Part shown: piece after piece, positions 30,893 through 43,055 of the stretch
Numbering within the stretch: position 1 is the stretch's first letter
Layout of the letters: every line of letters begins with the position of its first letter
Assembly (NCBI GenBank): GCA_036971475.1
Contig: JBAIZL010000376.1
Span: 2,364,001-2,428,000 of the forward strand
Direction: 5' to 3'
Length of the DNA stretch: 64,000 nucleotides
Source: Prosapia bicincta
Lineage: Eukaryota; Arthropoda; Insecta; Hemiptera; Cercopidae
Notes under the pieces: model-generated
Told to the model about the DNA's origin: nothing
Database searches by the model: none
Seen by the model: the letters and a program-made list of their open reading frames with translations, nothing else
Made by a program: the position numbers and the translations under genes

Positions 30893-31460
30893 AATTCTTC
30901 AAGCTTCCGTCCACACCAAAAATCTTTTCACCGATCCACCGCAAATTTGGTACAAGCAACCTCCCAACTTGAAAAACATCCTAGTACATCCTAAACTACC
31001 AGACCCTGATGCAGAGAAACCACACAAACTTCCTCATGGCTCCTTCCCATGTAATAGACCTAGATGCAAGACCTGTCCAATACACCCCTCAGCAAATAGT
31101 TTCAACAGCCAAACAACAAAAATGGTCTTCAAAATACAGGGTCATCATTATTGTACATCGAAAAATGGAATATACCAGCTACAATGTAAACTTTGCTCAG
31201 CACAGTACATAGGCCTGACCACGGATGGTCTGAATATCAGAATGAATGGCCACAGACATGATGTTAAAATTATGAATATGGATAGACCAACAGCTCAACA
31301 TGCTGCGAGTCACAACATCACAACTTTTGATGACTGCTATACCACAAAAATAATTAAATCACTCCCCCCTGATTGCAATCCCTCAGAACTGAGAAGGTGG
31401 GAACTATCATACCAGTGGTATACCAAGTCCAGAGAATCCCCTAATCTCAACATCAGATAA
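30888..31460 (+). pseudogene. PLE-2 linker and GIY-YIG endonuclease, sense arm
   Basis: The frame is continuous from the foldback junction (FKILQASVHTKNLFTDPP; first ATG of the listed protein at 30969) to TAA 31458-31460. It shows CNRPRCKTCP, NGIYQLQCKLCSAQYIGLTT and RMNGHRHDV. Unlike the 25 kb copy (VIYQL), this copy reads GIYQL, so its GIY motif is intact. The RT is absent. Confidence 0.87.
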
Positions 31461-31790
31461 ATCCATTCATTTTTTTTTTTTCCCCAAATAGCCTTATCTC
31501 TTTTCCCCTGACAGACTTATATAAACTATAATCACTCATATGTTCATGGAAACAATATATATATATCTTTAATCTGTGCATCTGTGACATCTGATTTCTA
31601 CTCTACACAATCTGTGATTACAATTATTTTATTTCATTCTCTCATATTTCTTTTTGTGTTTTCTCTTCGATTGACAAAGACCACTGTGTGGTTGAAATAT
31701 ATCATTGTTTAAGTGCTTTATGTGTTTCTATTTCAAGACTACAGAGTGGACTCTTACCAAGGTAAGTCTGTCAGTCCCTAGTCCAAAAAA

Positions 31791-31910
<120 letters not shown>

Positions 31911-32454
31911 CCGACCTGGTTATAACATCTTTTAATATATAATGTCACCTCGGTTGTGAAGTCAGGTTTTTGGTAGTCCTGTCATAATGCAATGGAATTC
32001 CGTTATGGAAAAAATGCTGTTTTTGTCTCAAGAAAATTACATTAACCTCAGATGTGGTGTCAAAATGTGGCATAAAAAAAATCTTATGTTTCATCGAAAT
32101 GAAAATATAAGGCAGAAATATCAATTACAGTACAGTATTTCTATTGTTCTCACTCCAAGAATTGAGTACAATATGTATTGCTGCCATTGCAAAGATTGCT
32201 TTCTTGGAAACGAACAGTAGACTTACTTGGATAGTAGGCCTACTGTAGATTTCTTAGAAAGGTTTGGCAACCGCACTTAGCTTTAGAAATCCATAGCAGA
32301 CGTTGTTTAGTTACTCAGTTAACTATCATGTCTCATACTGTATGGACAAAATTCTCCTGTCAATTTGTTCACAGTGTAATGTTTAAACAGAATACAGTTG
32401 TAGTAATCGCGTTTTTTAAAATTTATATTTCTTGTTAACACATGACAATACAGT
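31911..32454. other. Intergenic, no feature
   Basis: It contains only a 77-codon open frame (31987-32220) with no recognisable motif; I see nothing else. Confidence 0.4.
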
Positions 32455-32800
32455 CTAGACTCTTATAGTTCGAAGAGGAAAAGTCTATCGATTAAAGATA
32501 AAGTTTCAGTTATTAGAGCACATGAACGAGGGGAAAGGAAGATTACCATGTGCAGAAAATTCGACAATGGGTAGAATTTTTATAAAAAAGGACAAAATTT
32601 TATGTGTACACAATGTAAAAAAAGTTCAGAAATGTGAAAAATCTGATACTGATGATGACCTTTTATGGTTTAAGCACTGCCGAACTTTAAGCAGTGCAGG
32701 CCCATTTGCTAGTAAGTGGGTCATTGATATAGGATAAGCAAAACCTGAAAATTTTTGTTATATTGTTCAGTATTTAATTTATTTGTTCAAAAGGAGGGCT
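32455..32800 (+). pseudogene. Tigger/jerky-like transposase N-terminal relic
   Basis: The sense frame starting in TTCGAAGAGG reads SSKRKSLSIKDKVSVIRAHE and RGERKITMCRKF, the CENP-B/psq HTH of Tigger transposases. Then, after frame breaks, SDTDDDLLWFKHCRTLSSAG matches the second HTH 'LWF...R....SGP' motif. The catalytic domain is missing. The 5' side begins CAGTCTAGACTCTTATAG, possibly a terminus fused directly to the coding part. Confidence 0.6.
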
Positions 32801-33232
32801 TGGCAGTTTTTAAAGATCACCATGTTATATCCTTTGGTAAAATTAGAAATGAAGCCAAAAGTTTCGATACATCAGTAGCTGACAGTTGGATACAAAACAC
32901 TTAGCCAGGATACAAAATACTACACCTGTGCAACACAATGTGTGGTGCAATGTTTACTCTTCCCCTCTTTGGTAGCAATGTTTACTCGGTCAGGTGGTAA
33001 AAGAACAGTTTTATTATAAGTGGCAAAGGTTTTATCTACTAAATATAATGAATAGTCCTGCATTTGTTTTTTTTTTTTGAGTAATGATAAAATTCCTGTA
33101 CAAATGCATTTATTCTATATGCCAATGTGATTAATCAATAGTTGTTTTAGTACTATACAGTATTGCATATACAAAGAGATTGAACAACATTCCTACATTG
33201 GTTTACTGATTATTGCATGTAAAATTTGGATA

Positions 33233-34328
33233 CAGTAGAGTCTCAATATTTTGAGCTTCTGTTAAATTCGATCCTATTTCTATTTGAGCCTATTTTATCT
33301 GTTTGAAAGGAAATGATAATTCAGGCTTCCAAAAAATGTTTATATCAATACGGTATGCAAAGAAAATGAATCCCGGGGAATCCCTGCTTTTTTAGTTAAT
33401 TTTTTAATATTGGTAAACGGGCTGGTGAAACTCAAGGACATCTTCTCATTACCTACCACGCACCAGAAAAGACCGATTCAGTTGATCTTTAGGCGATAGA
33501 CAACCCTTAAAGACACTTTCAAGTGGTTTTGGCCGAGAATCGCCCGCCTATGTTTTTAACGGTATAATTCTTTCATGTTAAAAACATTATTCTCTGAATT
33601 AGTTATGTATATATCTTGTTATATAAATTATTAGTTTTATTTTTCAACATGGATGTGATTTAAAACAACATTGTATTAATTTAGAGTATTTTATAAAACT
33701 TCTTATCGAAACCTAAATTGGCGAGGAATTCCCTACTTACGAGTGTGACGTCGCTACAGAAAGTAAAGGTCTGTTAGTAGGATTTGAGGCATTTAAATAA
33801 TTATTTTAACTAACTTTACCTATTCATAAACGAAATAAACTTTTTGTACAAAAAGACAGTTAAGGCTCCAAAAATTGTAAAAATAATTAATACTGTATGT
33901 TTAAATAATTCAAAGAAATAAAAAAAAATGGAGCGAGGGAATCCCTTCCGTGCGTGTTGCTGTGTTACTTTCTCTACACAGGTAACAGAGTGAATGCAGG
34001 ATTTGGCTGGTAGAAAACGAGTTTCGAAACTCACACAACCCAAAACTAGCTAGTTTTTCATATAAAATGTTTCAGTGATTTCGTTAATTTTTCTGTGTAT
34101 GTATACATACATTTGTAAATATGTAGTGAATTGTTTTTGTGAAATAAGTGCATTCTTCTGGATTTAAAGATACAAGTAAATCAAAGTACAATAGTTATGT
34201 ACTTATGTACATATAGTGTATATTTTCATTTATCTTAACATTTTTAGAGTAACTATGAATTTCCAGTTATGTTCGAAAATCCGAACCTACCCTAGTCTTA
34301 ATTAGATCGGATTTTGAACGCTCTATTG
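33233..34328. mobile_element. Possible pogo-like MITE with unlike ends
   Basis: The left end CAGTAGAGTCTCAATATTTT and complement of the right end CAATAGAGCGTTCAAAATCC are both flanked by TA. They agree only over the first 8-9 bases. The left end matches the 9.4 kb terminus family and the right end the 13.4 kb family. Inside, GGGGAATCCC/GAGGAATTCCC/GAGGGAATCCC strings recur. No coding. Confidence 0.4.
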
Positions 34329-35679
34329 TATGTGTATATATATTTTATAAATTATTTATGATAGAATACTTGTATTTTTAGGTGCATATTTGTTTGATTA
34401 TTTCAGTTTATTATTCAAAAATTGTTTAGAAAGTTATTATTTTTAGTAAAATAAAATTCATTAACTTAGTTTAAGTATGTTGAAAAATAAGTTAGAACAG
34501 TCAATAAGTACTTAATGTAATTTAAGCTTGATGTAAAATGATGATAATGATGTAATATCATCTTGCCTATCATTAACTTATTTTGTGTATAATTAAATTT
34601 CTCTACTTTTATACTGAAAATTTCAAGTTTTAGCCTCTCTTCTATCTCACTAGAATTACGTTTATATTAAAATTATTTTATTTGTTATATCTTCTAGAAG
34701 ATATTTAGTTTTATTTCAATGATGTTCAAGATGTTTTACTTTATTTTCAATTTTATTTATTTTCCCTCAGGATATCAACATCCCATCATAGGCCTTGTTA
34801 AATTATAATTTATTTTGATGTTGGCTATAATTAGACCAACTACTAAACAAAAAATTAAATAAATATAAGAAAATTGAACTATCTTTTGCTGACTGATTGT
34901 TACAAGATGAAATTTGCCTTAATTGGTTCAGAAAACTAAACTAAAGTATGTACGTTTTCTACATTCAAGCATTACTTTACTGTTCTTCCAACAGCTCTGA
35001 AAGTAAATTTATTCAACCCAATATCTGGCTGGCTATACACTAGTAAGTCCGATCTGACAGCGGTTTTTCCAGTTCTATGGTAGTGACATTAAATGCTTTT
35101 GCATTTAAAGTTAACATATGAATATATATTTTGCTTCAGTAAAGTATTTGGAATAAGATTATATAACATTACAAATGTATTTCCTAAAAAGTTTTTTTAA
35201 AGTTAGTAAATAAGCAACAATGATTTTTTTTAAACAAAATTTTAAAATTAACTAAATAACAAAATGCAATAATAATTTTTTTACAGCCATGTGACATTTT
35301 AAATGGTGTAGAATTTAGCTTTTTATGTGAAAATATGAGATTTTGAAATTCCTACTAAAATAAAAAATTTTTAATGAGAAATTGAATGCTTCATACACTA
35401 TGACGTTACCATTGCATTCATTTGGCAAATATTTACTTTTGTACCTGTAACATAATATACTATTACAGGCACTTATTTAGTAATAAACAGGCAAAACAAT
35501 AATGCCAATATAATTTTTGTAACTCCAAAATTAACCACCATGGAGTGTTAAAATACAGGTTTTTATGTTTTCAAGGAGATGTAGCACACAACTTTTACAT
35601 AGTCGCTGAATATAATACTTTGTAAGACATTTAGGGTAATGCCATCTCCTAAGTGTATTATACACGAAAATACAGTGTA
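34329..35679. other. Intergenic, no feature
   Basis: AT-rich sequence; I see no open frame with recognisable motifs, no repeat borders and no RNA gene. Confidence 0.45.
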
Positions 35680-36308
35680 TTAACATGTTGAGCGTGGCAG
35701 GCGTGCATGAACTCTACTAGCTCCTGTGGCAATAAGCGTTCATGGTCCCTCTCTCAATTTATTGGTTCAGTATAGCGATTGACGGAAAATTTTGTGTTAC
35801 TTGTCGGTTATCGTGCCAGTCTTTGTGAACATTTTGGTGCATTTTTTTTGTTCCACTATTGCTGTCAGATTAGGGACTGTGTTATCATATTAGTGTTACT
35901 TGAAGTGTGTTATAGTAGTGTTTATTTTTTTACAATGAATATAGATAATGAAAATGAATTATCGGGAAATGTCTACTTAGACAAATGTTATTACAGTCGA
36001 CATTCTCTAATAATTCATCCTCGTTATTCATATTTTATGTACAAAAGCTAATAAACACTACCATAACACACTTCAAGTAACAATAATACGATAACACAGT
36101 CCCCTATCCAATAGTGGAAAAAAAACCAAAATGTACCGAAATGTTCACAAAGACTAGCACAATAACCCACAAGTGATTCAATGTGTTCTGGAAACAACAA
36201 ACTTCACACTGAACCAATGAAATGAGAGGGGCGTACAAGAACACTTACCGCAGTGGGCGCCAGTAGAGCACAAGCGTTCATGCACGCCCGCCGCACTCAA
36301 CGTGTTAA
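35680..36308. mobile_element. piggyBac-like foldback MITE with TTAA duplication
   Basis: TTAA stands at both borders (35680-35683, 36305-36308). The ends CATGTTGAGCGTGGCAGGCG and complement CACGTTGAGTGCGGCGGGCG are inverted, and nearly the whole element folds: about 250-base arms around a central 35936-36055. TTAA target duplication is diagnostic of piggyBac-like elements. Confidence 0.8.
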
Positions 36309-37040
36309 ACAACTTGATCTTTCAAGTGGTATGTGCTGTTGTTCCATTTAGTTAATAGTATGGTATCATAATTTTGGTTTATAGGTAACAATGTCACATG
36401 CAACTCAAATGAATTGCATGCTAGATGGTGAACAGAACCGGTACTACTAGTTAAAGCCAGATATAGGATTAAAATATTATTTAATAGAATTGTTATAATA
36501 TAGCATTGTAAGGTGTTTTTGTGGTTGTTGTTATTCTGTATATTGTATAATTTGTTAAATGGTAAACTATTAGAATTTTTATAACAATAGATATAGAGTT
36601 TGTTGTGACAATAGTTTGTGAACATTTCAGATATAGTGTGTGTTGAACTATATTTATTGTCATTCAGATACTTCTGATTGTAGAGTGTACATAAACTAAG
36701 TCTTGAATTTGTAAAGAATATTGGCATTTCTTCTTTGAATATTGGATGAATGAAATTAGATTTGTTATTAATTTTGTTTTATAATTTTAATCCAATTAAA
36801 TTTGACAATCCAAGTTTTGTTTATAGATTCTTATGATTGTGGGTATTATATTATAATTTAGTTTATATTGTCTAAACTTTTGTGAAAATAATAATTATTA
36901 ATTAAAATAGTAAATTTCTTCATATTCCTTATTGGAAAGAACTTTTGTTGCTTTATCCTTTTTGACGTAAAAGGTCCTAAATTATGAGCATTTTTAATTC
37001 TCTTATACTCAATTCAACAGTTTATAATTTTATTCAATAA

Positions 37041-38026
37041 TTAACACTTTCAAGTCTAGCCCCTTAGTAGGCGCCCATCTCTATCTCTACTTCTAATAAC
37101 CTGGAGGTTTTTAGGTAAAATATAAAAAATTCCTGACTAATAATAAATACCATATGTACAAAATATTATACATTGTTAAGTGAATGAAACAAGATTTCAG
37201 GAAATATATACATATGAATTGTTTACTTACATATAGATGGTGTTATGCTCGTTTGAAAAATGTATAAAAAAGACAAAATAAAATAGCAACACTTTACACT
37301 ACTGCACTTCCCTACATATATTTTACATTTTAATGAAAAAAAGTATTACATGTTATGTATCGTTTTAAAGCTAAAAGAAAATGTAATTTAGAAATATTTC
37401 TTTTAAAATATAGAAAACTCTAAAATCAGGTCATTAACAATTCCATTCAGTTCATCAATGAAAGATATGTCGATTGTACCTCGGGCAAGATCGGTTTTAC
37501 TGTCACTGTTTCTGTCTAAAATCAACATATCTCGTATTGAATCACTTCCCAAAGTGTCTTTAGCTAGTATATCTATAACATAATATCTCTAACAATAAAA
37601 ATTAAGTATAATAAATAACTGAAAGATAAATTTAAAGTGAAAAACAACACTCGGAAGCCTAAACAAACTACAAATAAATAAAATGACGGATAGATGAGAC
37701 TTAGAACAAACGACAACAAACTTACAACGTAAACAACACATACTAATAAAACGCTCATTATCTGACCAAACCAATATCTGTCAAACAAATGTCTGATAGC
37801 TCTCGGTCACCACACTTAAGTTTTGGTTTGTAAAATAAACTCTAAATGGCCTAAAAGTAAAGGTATGTAAAGTAGAATAAATATAAAGAACGATATCGAT
37901 GAAACAGAATATGCAGGAATTATATTGCTGTGGAAATAAATACGAGAAACGCTATACACGGGTGTAGGTAACTAGCGTAAACTAAATGGCCCGATCTATA
38001 CTCAGGCGTAGGCTTGAAAGTGTTAA
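37041..38026. mobile_element. piggyBac-like non-autonomous element with TTAA duplication
   Basis: TTAACACTTTCAAGTCTAGC at the left and the complement TTAACACTTTCAAGCCTACG at the right are inverted, with TTAA at both borders. Inside on the - strand is a small open frame described separately. The 986 bp length and TTAA fit a piggyBac-like deletion derivative. Confidence 0.78.
37403..37582 (-). other. Small open frame inside the piggyBac-like element
   Basis: A - strand frame of about 59 codons reads IRDMLILDRNSDSKTDLARG and TIDISFIDELNGIVNDLILE before its stop at 37403. It is preceded by a TTTTATTGTTAG string that could serve as a splice acceptor. The acidic character would suit the N-terminal region of a piggyBac transposase, but it could be a captured exon or chance. 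Confidence 0.3.
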
Positions 38027-38834
38027 CCTGTGTAAAATTCATATTCAGATAAATACATTGAATGAACCTTCACATCTCTGTTGAAGAAAAATGTTACTAG
38101 CTCATACCAACTTCCTAAGGTTATACCTACAAAGTCTTCAAAGCTTTCGTAGCACAGGATCTGTGGAATAAGTAGCACTACCGACTTGTAATTACCAAAT
38201 GACTAAACAACAGACAAATGTTATACACATTTTAGAGCTAACAGAGTGGTTCTCAAACCAGTAAATTACAGTCAATTGGTGACCTAAATCACAAAATAAT
38301 CTTCCTTTGTCAATTAAGTTTATTACAAGTCAGAATACACTTGTATGTTAGACAGGGAAAAGGTTATAGTAAATGAGTATTAATGTTTATTAGTATGGCC
38401 TTAACTGTTAACACCAAGTCGGTCTGAAATATTACGAGCAACTTCTTAAAGTGTGTATAATACATAAGTATCAAAAATGACTCAAGTAGGCAGTCATTAA
38501 CTTGAGAGCAGAAACAAAAGAAATACTTTTGCTTTTATGGTCTGTAGATAATCATAAATGTACCTGTAATTATAGAATTGCATGTATTACATAAAAAATG
38601 ATTCATGTACCTGAATGTAACAAATGTTTTACTTGAAATTTCATAAAATTAACTATAAAAATATACGACTAAACAAAATAGTAATTTAGGTTTTTTCAAA
38701 CTTCATTCCTTCAACCCATATCTTCCCAATAGGACAACATCCATAGTTTCCATGATTTTTCCTTATTTAATCTACATTTCTACTACAGAGTTATTAAAAC
38801 CTGAAAGTGAGTATGATATGTTTTGTTTTTGAGT
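38027..38834. other. Intergenic, no feature
   Basis: AT-rich; I see nothing to annotate. Confidence 0.4.
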
Positions 38835-40830
38835 AATGACCTGTTGCGTTTGCGCAACATAGGGAGTTCCCTGCATCTCGTGGCATTGTGTTAACACAAC
38901 ATTGGGAAATTATGTGAGCTGGAAAAACATGACAATCATTACATGAAACAGTTTATTGAAACACAATTTTCTACATATTTTTACTTTTTGCAGTTTACTT
39001 TCAAACTGAATTGTGAAATTTCTCAAAACATTTAACATGTAAAAACACTTGACGTTTCTTGAAATGTAGACTGACCGTAGCACACTTTATACATTAATAG
39101 CAGCACGCCTTGCATTACTTTTATTTCGGTCTACAATGTGGTCAGTTTTGTCTTTTCCTAGTCGGCTGGCAAAGTAATTTTACTGTAGTGACCTAATAGC
39201 AAATTTTTGCTGCACTAGTCAGGTTCTTAAATTTTTGCTGATCGAAGTAAGGAGATAAGCTGCTATCTCACTAATTTTATTTCCTGTTGATAAAATATAA
39301 AATGTCTATGCATTTACTACACCACAATCAATTCCATTTATAAATAAAGTCCACTATCACTTTTTACCTCTTATTTGAATTCTGTAATTGGAAATAACAT
39401 TATCATGAGAATCCACTCCGCCCATTCCTTTGTTATAATCATTTATAATGTTCGACTGCTTTACAAAGTAGCCTTGTTATAAATATAAAGCAGTCTTGTT
39501 TCCTTTCTTTTTGATTATAGGGTTTTACATTTAGTGTTGGTTCAACTGATACCATAATTTTTTATGATTGTAACAACTAAGTTATCATGCCATCAAACAA
39601 CAAAAATTATCTCATTTTTATCATAGGCAAATTCATAATTTCCTTTTGGAGCTTTTAGAAATTTTTTCACTGACATGAGCGGAATTCTGTGCAGCCTTTT
39701 TTTTTATTGTTCCTGCAACTAAGAAATTCATCTTTGTCCGTTAACTAAACTGTAATTACTGAAAAAATTGTCACAAAATATTACATGATTCTGTGGATTT
39801 TCAACAAATCATAAACGACCTTCTATCCTAGCCCGTAGAAGTTGTTTATTTCACCACCTTCTCCCCCATACGGCTCAAAACTGAATACATAGTCATAAGC
39901 GAAAGCAATGCACTAAGTTTCACTGGTTTTCCTTTAATGAACATTTTTGCTGAATGTCGTCCAAAATAAGACACTATTTCCTTGTCAATTGATTATTTAT
40001 GAGAAAACACTCTAAACTGGCGGAATTTGATATTTAATTCATCAACTTTTGAAAACTTGTCAGATTTATCTAGTTTATTGTTATCTGATAAATGAAACAC
40101 TTTTTGATTTCATCAAATGTTATTTCTAGACATTGTTTCTCTTACTATTGGTACACCTTTATTGAGATCTTTACTCCAATACATTTTTGATTGAGATAGT
40201 CTGTAATATCCCATCAGAATGAGAATTCCGAAAAATTTTCTCAATTCTGGACGAAAAAAGCTATGGTGATTTTTTTGCTTAGCATTAGACAGAGATAAAC
40301 CAATAATTTAGTTCAGGAATAAATCATCAGAAAGTAAATTGAATGTTTCAAGAGTTGTTAGTCCACCATATTGGGTTTTTTAGTTGTTCTATAAGGTTTT
40401 TTATTTCTACATCATTTTCAAATTTTGAAGTAGTTGGTAAAGAATTTTCCCAATCTGCACATAATTTTTGTTTCTTGACAACTGTTTTTTATTATTTTGA
40501 TTACTTGTGTCTGTACTTACGGAAGAGTGAACTTCAAATGAACCAGCAATATCCGAAGTAATGTTATCACCACCATTGTTTATGACAATTTGATTATAGT
40601 CAATTTCTTCGTCATTATTTTCATTAATATCAGGTAGTATGATAACTCCACACACCGCATCCTGCTTCCTCTTCCTTGATATCATGGAGAGATGGAAGCA
40701 ATTCTGCTGTTCTATAGCACGTTTAAAAATGATAGCAGACTACAGGGCTATTGATTTGAACGATATATCTCAACTGCCAGGAAACTCCCAACGTTGAGCG
40801 TACGCAACACACGCAAACTCTGTTGAATAA
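38835..40830 (-). mobile_element. piggyBac element, decayed autonomous copy
   Basis: A degraded transposase fills most of it. The terminal region at the left (TGTTGCGTTTGCGCAACATA, GGGAGTTCCCTGC) is related to the complement of the right (TGTTGCGTACGCTCAACGTT, GGGAGTTTCCTGGC), giving imperfect inverted ends at about 38843-38880 and 40778-40825. I could not place intact TTAA borders. Confidence 0.65.
39010..40685 (-). pseudogene. piggyBac transposase, multiply broken
   Basis: From 40685 the - strand gives an acidic N-terminus (MISRKRKQDAVCGVI...), then in shifting frames: RKFFGILILMGYYRLSQSKM, GVPIVRETMSRN, HLSDNNKLDKSDKFSKVDEL, FGRHSAKMFIKGKPVK, KAPKGNYEFAYDKNE with WHDN, NKGMGGVDSHDNVISNYRIQ, VVNAWTFYI and a C-terminal Cys-rich VKCFEKFHN. 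These follow the piggyBac order: insertion domain, SID..M-type block, GMGGVDR-D-like motif, C-terminal zinc-binding region. Numerous stops and frameshifts; the FRGRH block is partly kept. Clearly not functional. Confidence 0.85.
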
Positions 40831-41326
40831 AGGAGAAGTAGAGAGCTGTGGTTCAACGGAAATGGGTCAGCAGTAAAGTAAACATGATACGAATAGCTGA
40901 TTTTAGAACAAATAACAGACAAATTGAAAATTACTCCCTTTAGGAAGGGTTTATATTAGGGTCACTATATATAATATACTGTTGGGTTTACTCAACATTG
41001 GGAAGAAATTGGTTAACTATTGGTTGCTATAGCTAGTTATTAGCTGGTAAATAAGAACGTTCTTAACTTGACAATGCCAATAAAAAATTCAATGAAACAG
41101 AAAAATATTATACAATAACATTAATAGGGGGTAAAATTATAGAATAAATTATTTCCAAAAAATCTTAATGATAATTGCATAAGTTACATAATTCAAATTA
41201 ATCTTCTGAAGTGCTAGTTAAGTAAAACTAAAAAAATTCAACATGATTTGGGTTTTTTATCAAGGTTTATTTTAGATGTTTGTTAGATTCAAGTAGTATT
41301 TGATGTAAAAAACATTTAGTCTTATA

Positions 41327-42379
41327 TTAACACTTTAGCTGCCAGCCACAATATCGGCGTTTTCCTGGAGAATCGCCAAAATATTTTAAAATAATGTGTA
41401 CTTATTTTTGTTCCCCTATCATATCTAAGAACGAAAATACATTGAAATATATAAAACAATTGGCTCGACATAGTTTTTTATGGCGTAAATGATACGTAAA
41501 TAAACTCTGGCCAATTGGCTCGACAATGTTTGTTGAGTATTTATATTTTCTTATATGTGCAACACTGTCTTATTATTTTGCGTGTAAATAATAAACCACA
41601 ATTTCATGTTTAGGTTACCCACACTATAAACTGACTGGCGAGTAAAGTATTTTGGTGCTTATCACAAGGAATTGATTTGAAAGTTTATAAATATTTTGTA
41701 TCTACAACGGGAGTCTAAACATATTCTCTTTCTGATAAGTAAAGCTTCAGATCCGATAAATACTACACAAGATGCATAACAAGTAAAAGTTTTGAAACTT
41801 AGTAATTTACTTTTTAAGGAAAATATGTTATAATTTACTTCATAGTAAGGATGAGTTTATCTGGGTGTACCAATGTTTTTACTTAACTTCAACCAAGCCA
41901 GTGTTTTAACAATTATTTTAAAACTAAATATTTAGTCAATATTTCTGACTTATTTTTTAGTATTTGTGAAATTTTGGAAACAATAGTGGAAACCAATATA
42001 ATGTCATTAAAAAATATTTATTTTATTATGAAAGTATATAAAGATAAGTTCTTTCAATGAACCAATTTGTTCGATTGGAATAATCAACTCAACTTCACTA
42101 AAATTGTTAGGAAATATGTATGTCGGGCCATAACTCCTGACGAAAAGCTCCTAAAATAACATCATGTTTATAATGCCATCGGGATTTATCTATGAAACAA
42201 AAACTATTATAATTATATCTGTAAGTAGTGTCAAGCTTGTTTAATACTGTGCATTCATTTTTCTAAAAGTAGCACCGGTTGTCTAGTACGAATAAACAAA
42301 ACGTTACTAAATAACAGTATACGGTTCAGCCCACTGGGCTGTCAGGCCGATTGGCCCGACATGACAGCTATAGTGTTAA
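41327..42379. mobile_element. piggyBac-like MITE with TTAA duplication (1053 bp)
   Basis: TTAACACTTTAGCTGCCAGC at the left and complement TTAACACTATAGCTGTCATG at the right are inverted terminal repeats with TTAA at both borders (41327-41330, 42376-42379). A CAATTGGCTCGACA string repeats at about 41457 and 41513. No transposase. Confidence 0.82.
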
Positions 42380-43007
42380 ATGAAAGTGAACTATATTGCA
42401 CATTTTAAGGAACTATAATTTGATTGCTGAAAAAGTAATTTAAGATATTTTGAAAAATATTTATGAAACTTTAGTGACAATCTGAATCTAAGATCAGTCT
42501 AATACTTAAGCTGACAGTTTTTAAAAATTCAAAATAATATTTTATAAGCATAATGTACAGAATTATACGAATATGTTTACAAAAATAAAACAAATTTATA
42601 AACACAAATTTTTATTTAAACACTAGATACCCAGAGGCATTTTACAGTCTTTTAATAATAATTTTAAAAACAATAGTATGATTTAGCAAAATTAAAAATA
42701 TAACTATCTATTTTAATGTTACTGTATGAACAATGAAAAAAAAACAATCCGGTTTAGAGAAAATTAATATTATAAACTATAATTTAATATAAACTAAAAT
42801 CAATATCTAATCTCCGATTAGTTTTAAATTGCTCTTTTTTTAATAAAAAAAGTACAATTATAATAATGATTCCAATTGTTTACAGTAAAATATTTCTAAA
42901 CATTATAACTTGAGTAAAAAAATTGTTATGCTTTAAATTAAAATAATTAATCAGTTATTAGATAAGCGTTTTCTCCTTTTTGTATAACTTCTTTGTACAA
43001 CAAAGTG
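42380..43007 (-). other. PDCD5 3' flank / 3' UTR region
   Basis: This is the sequence downstream of the PDCD5 stop. A - strand AATAAA at 42616-42611 is a candidate polyadenylation signal about 390 bases after the stop. The rest is AT-rich without features. Confidence 0.4.
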
Positions 43008-43055
43008 TTACAAATCATCATCCGAGTCATCCAATGCCGCTCGCCTTCGATCAAA
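43008..43055 (-). CDS. PDCD5: PDCD5 exon 4 (stop)
   Basis: Acceptor TTTTGTTTTAG, 15 codons and TAA (43010-43008). It encodes FDRRRAALDDSDDDL, the counterpart of FNRRKVMDSDEDDDY at the end of human PDCD5. It is too short to be an open frame call and was found from homology and the splice site. Confidence 0.92.
   Translation of the reverse strand, partial: FDRRRAALDDSDDDL

Noticed and set aside
36305..36727. 140-codon - strand open frame next to a MITE border
   Set aside because: Low-complexity Asn/Leu/Tyr content, starts and ends arbitrarily and no motif; expected by chance at this base composition.
37573..37788. 71-codon - strand hydrophobic frame in the piggyBac-like element
   Set aside because: No motif, AT-biased hydrophobic composition and no relation to the element's expected protein.
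38880..41025. TTAACACAACATTGGGAAATT and AACATTGGGAAGAAATTGGTTAA as borders of the 39-40 kb piggyBac
   Set aside because: The two strings are in direct rather than inverted orientation, so they do not form TIRs; the GTTGCGT/GGGAGTT pair fits better.
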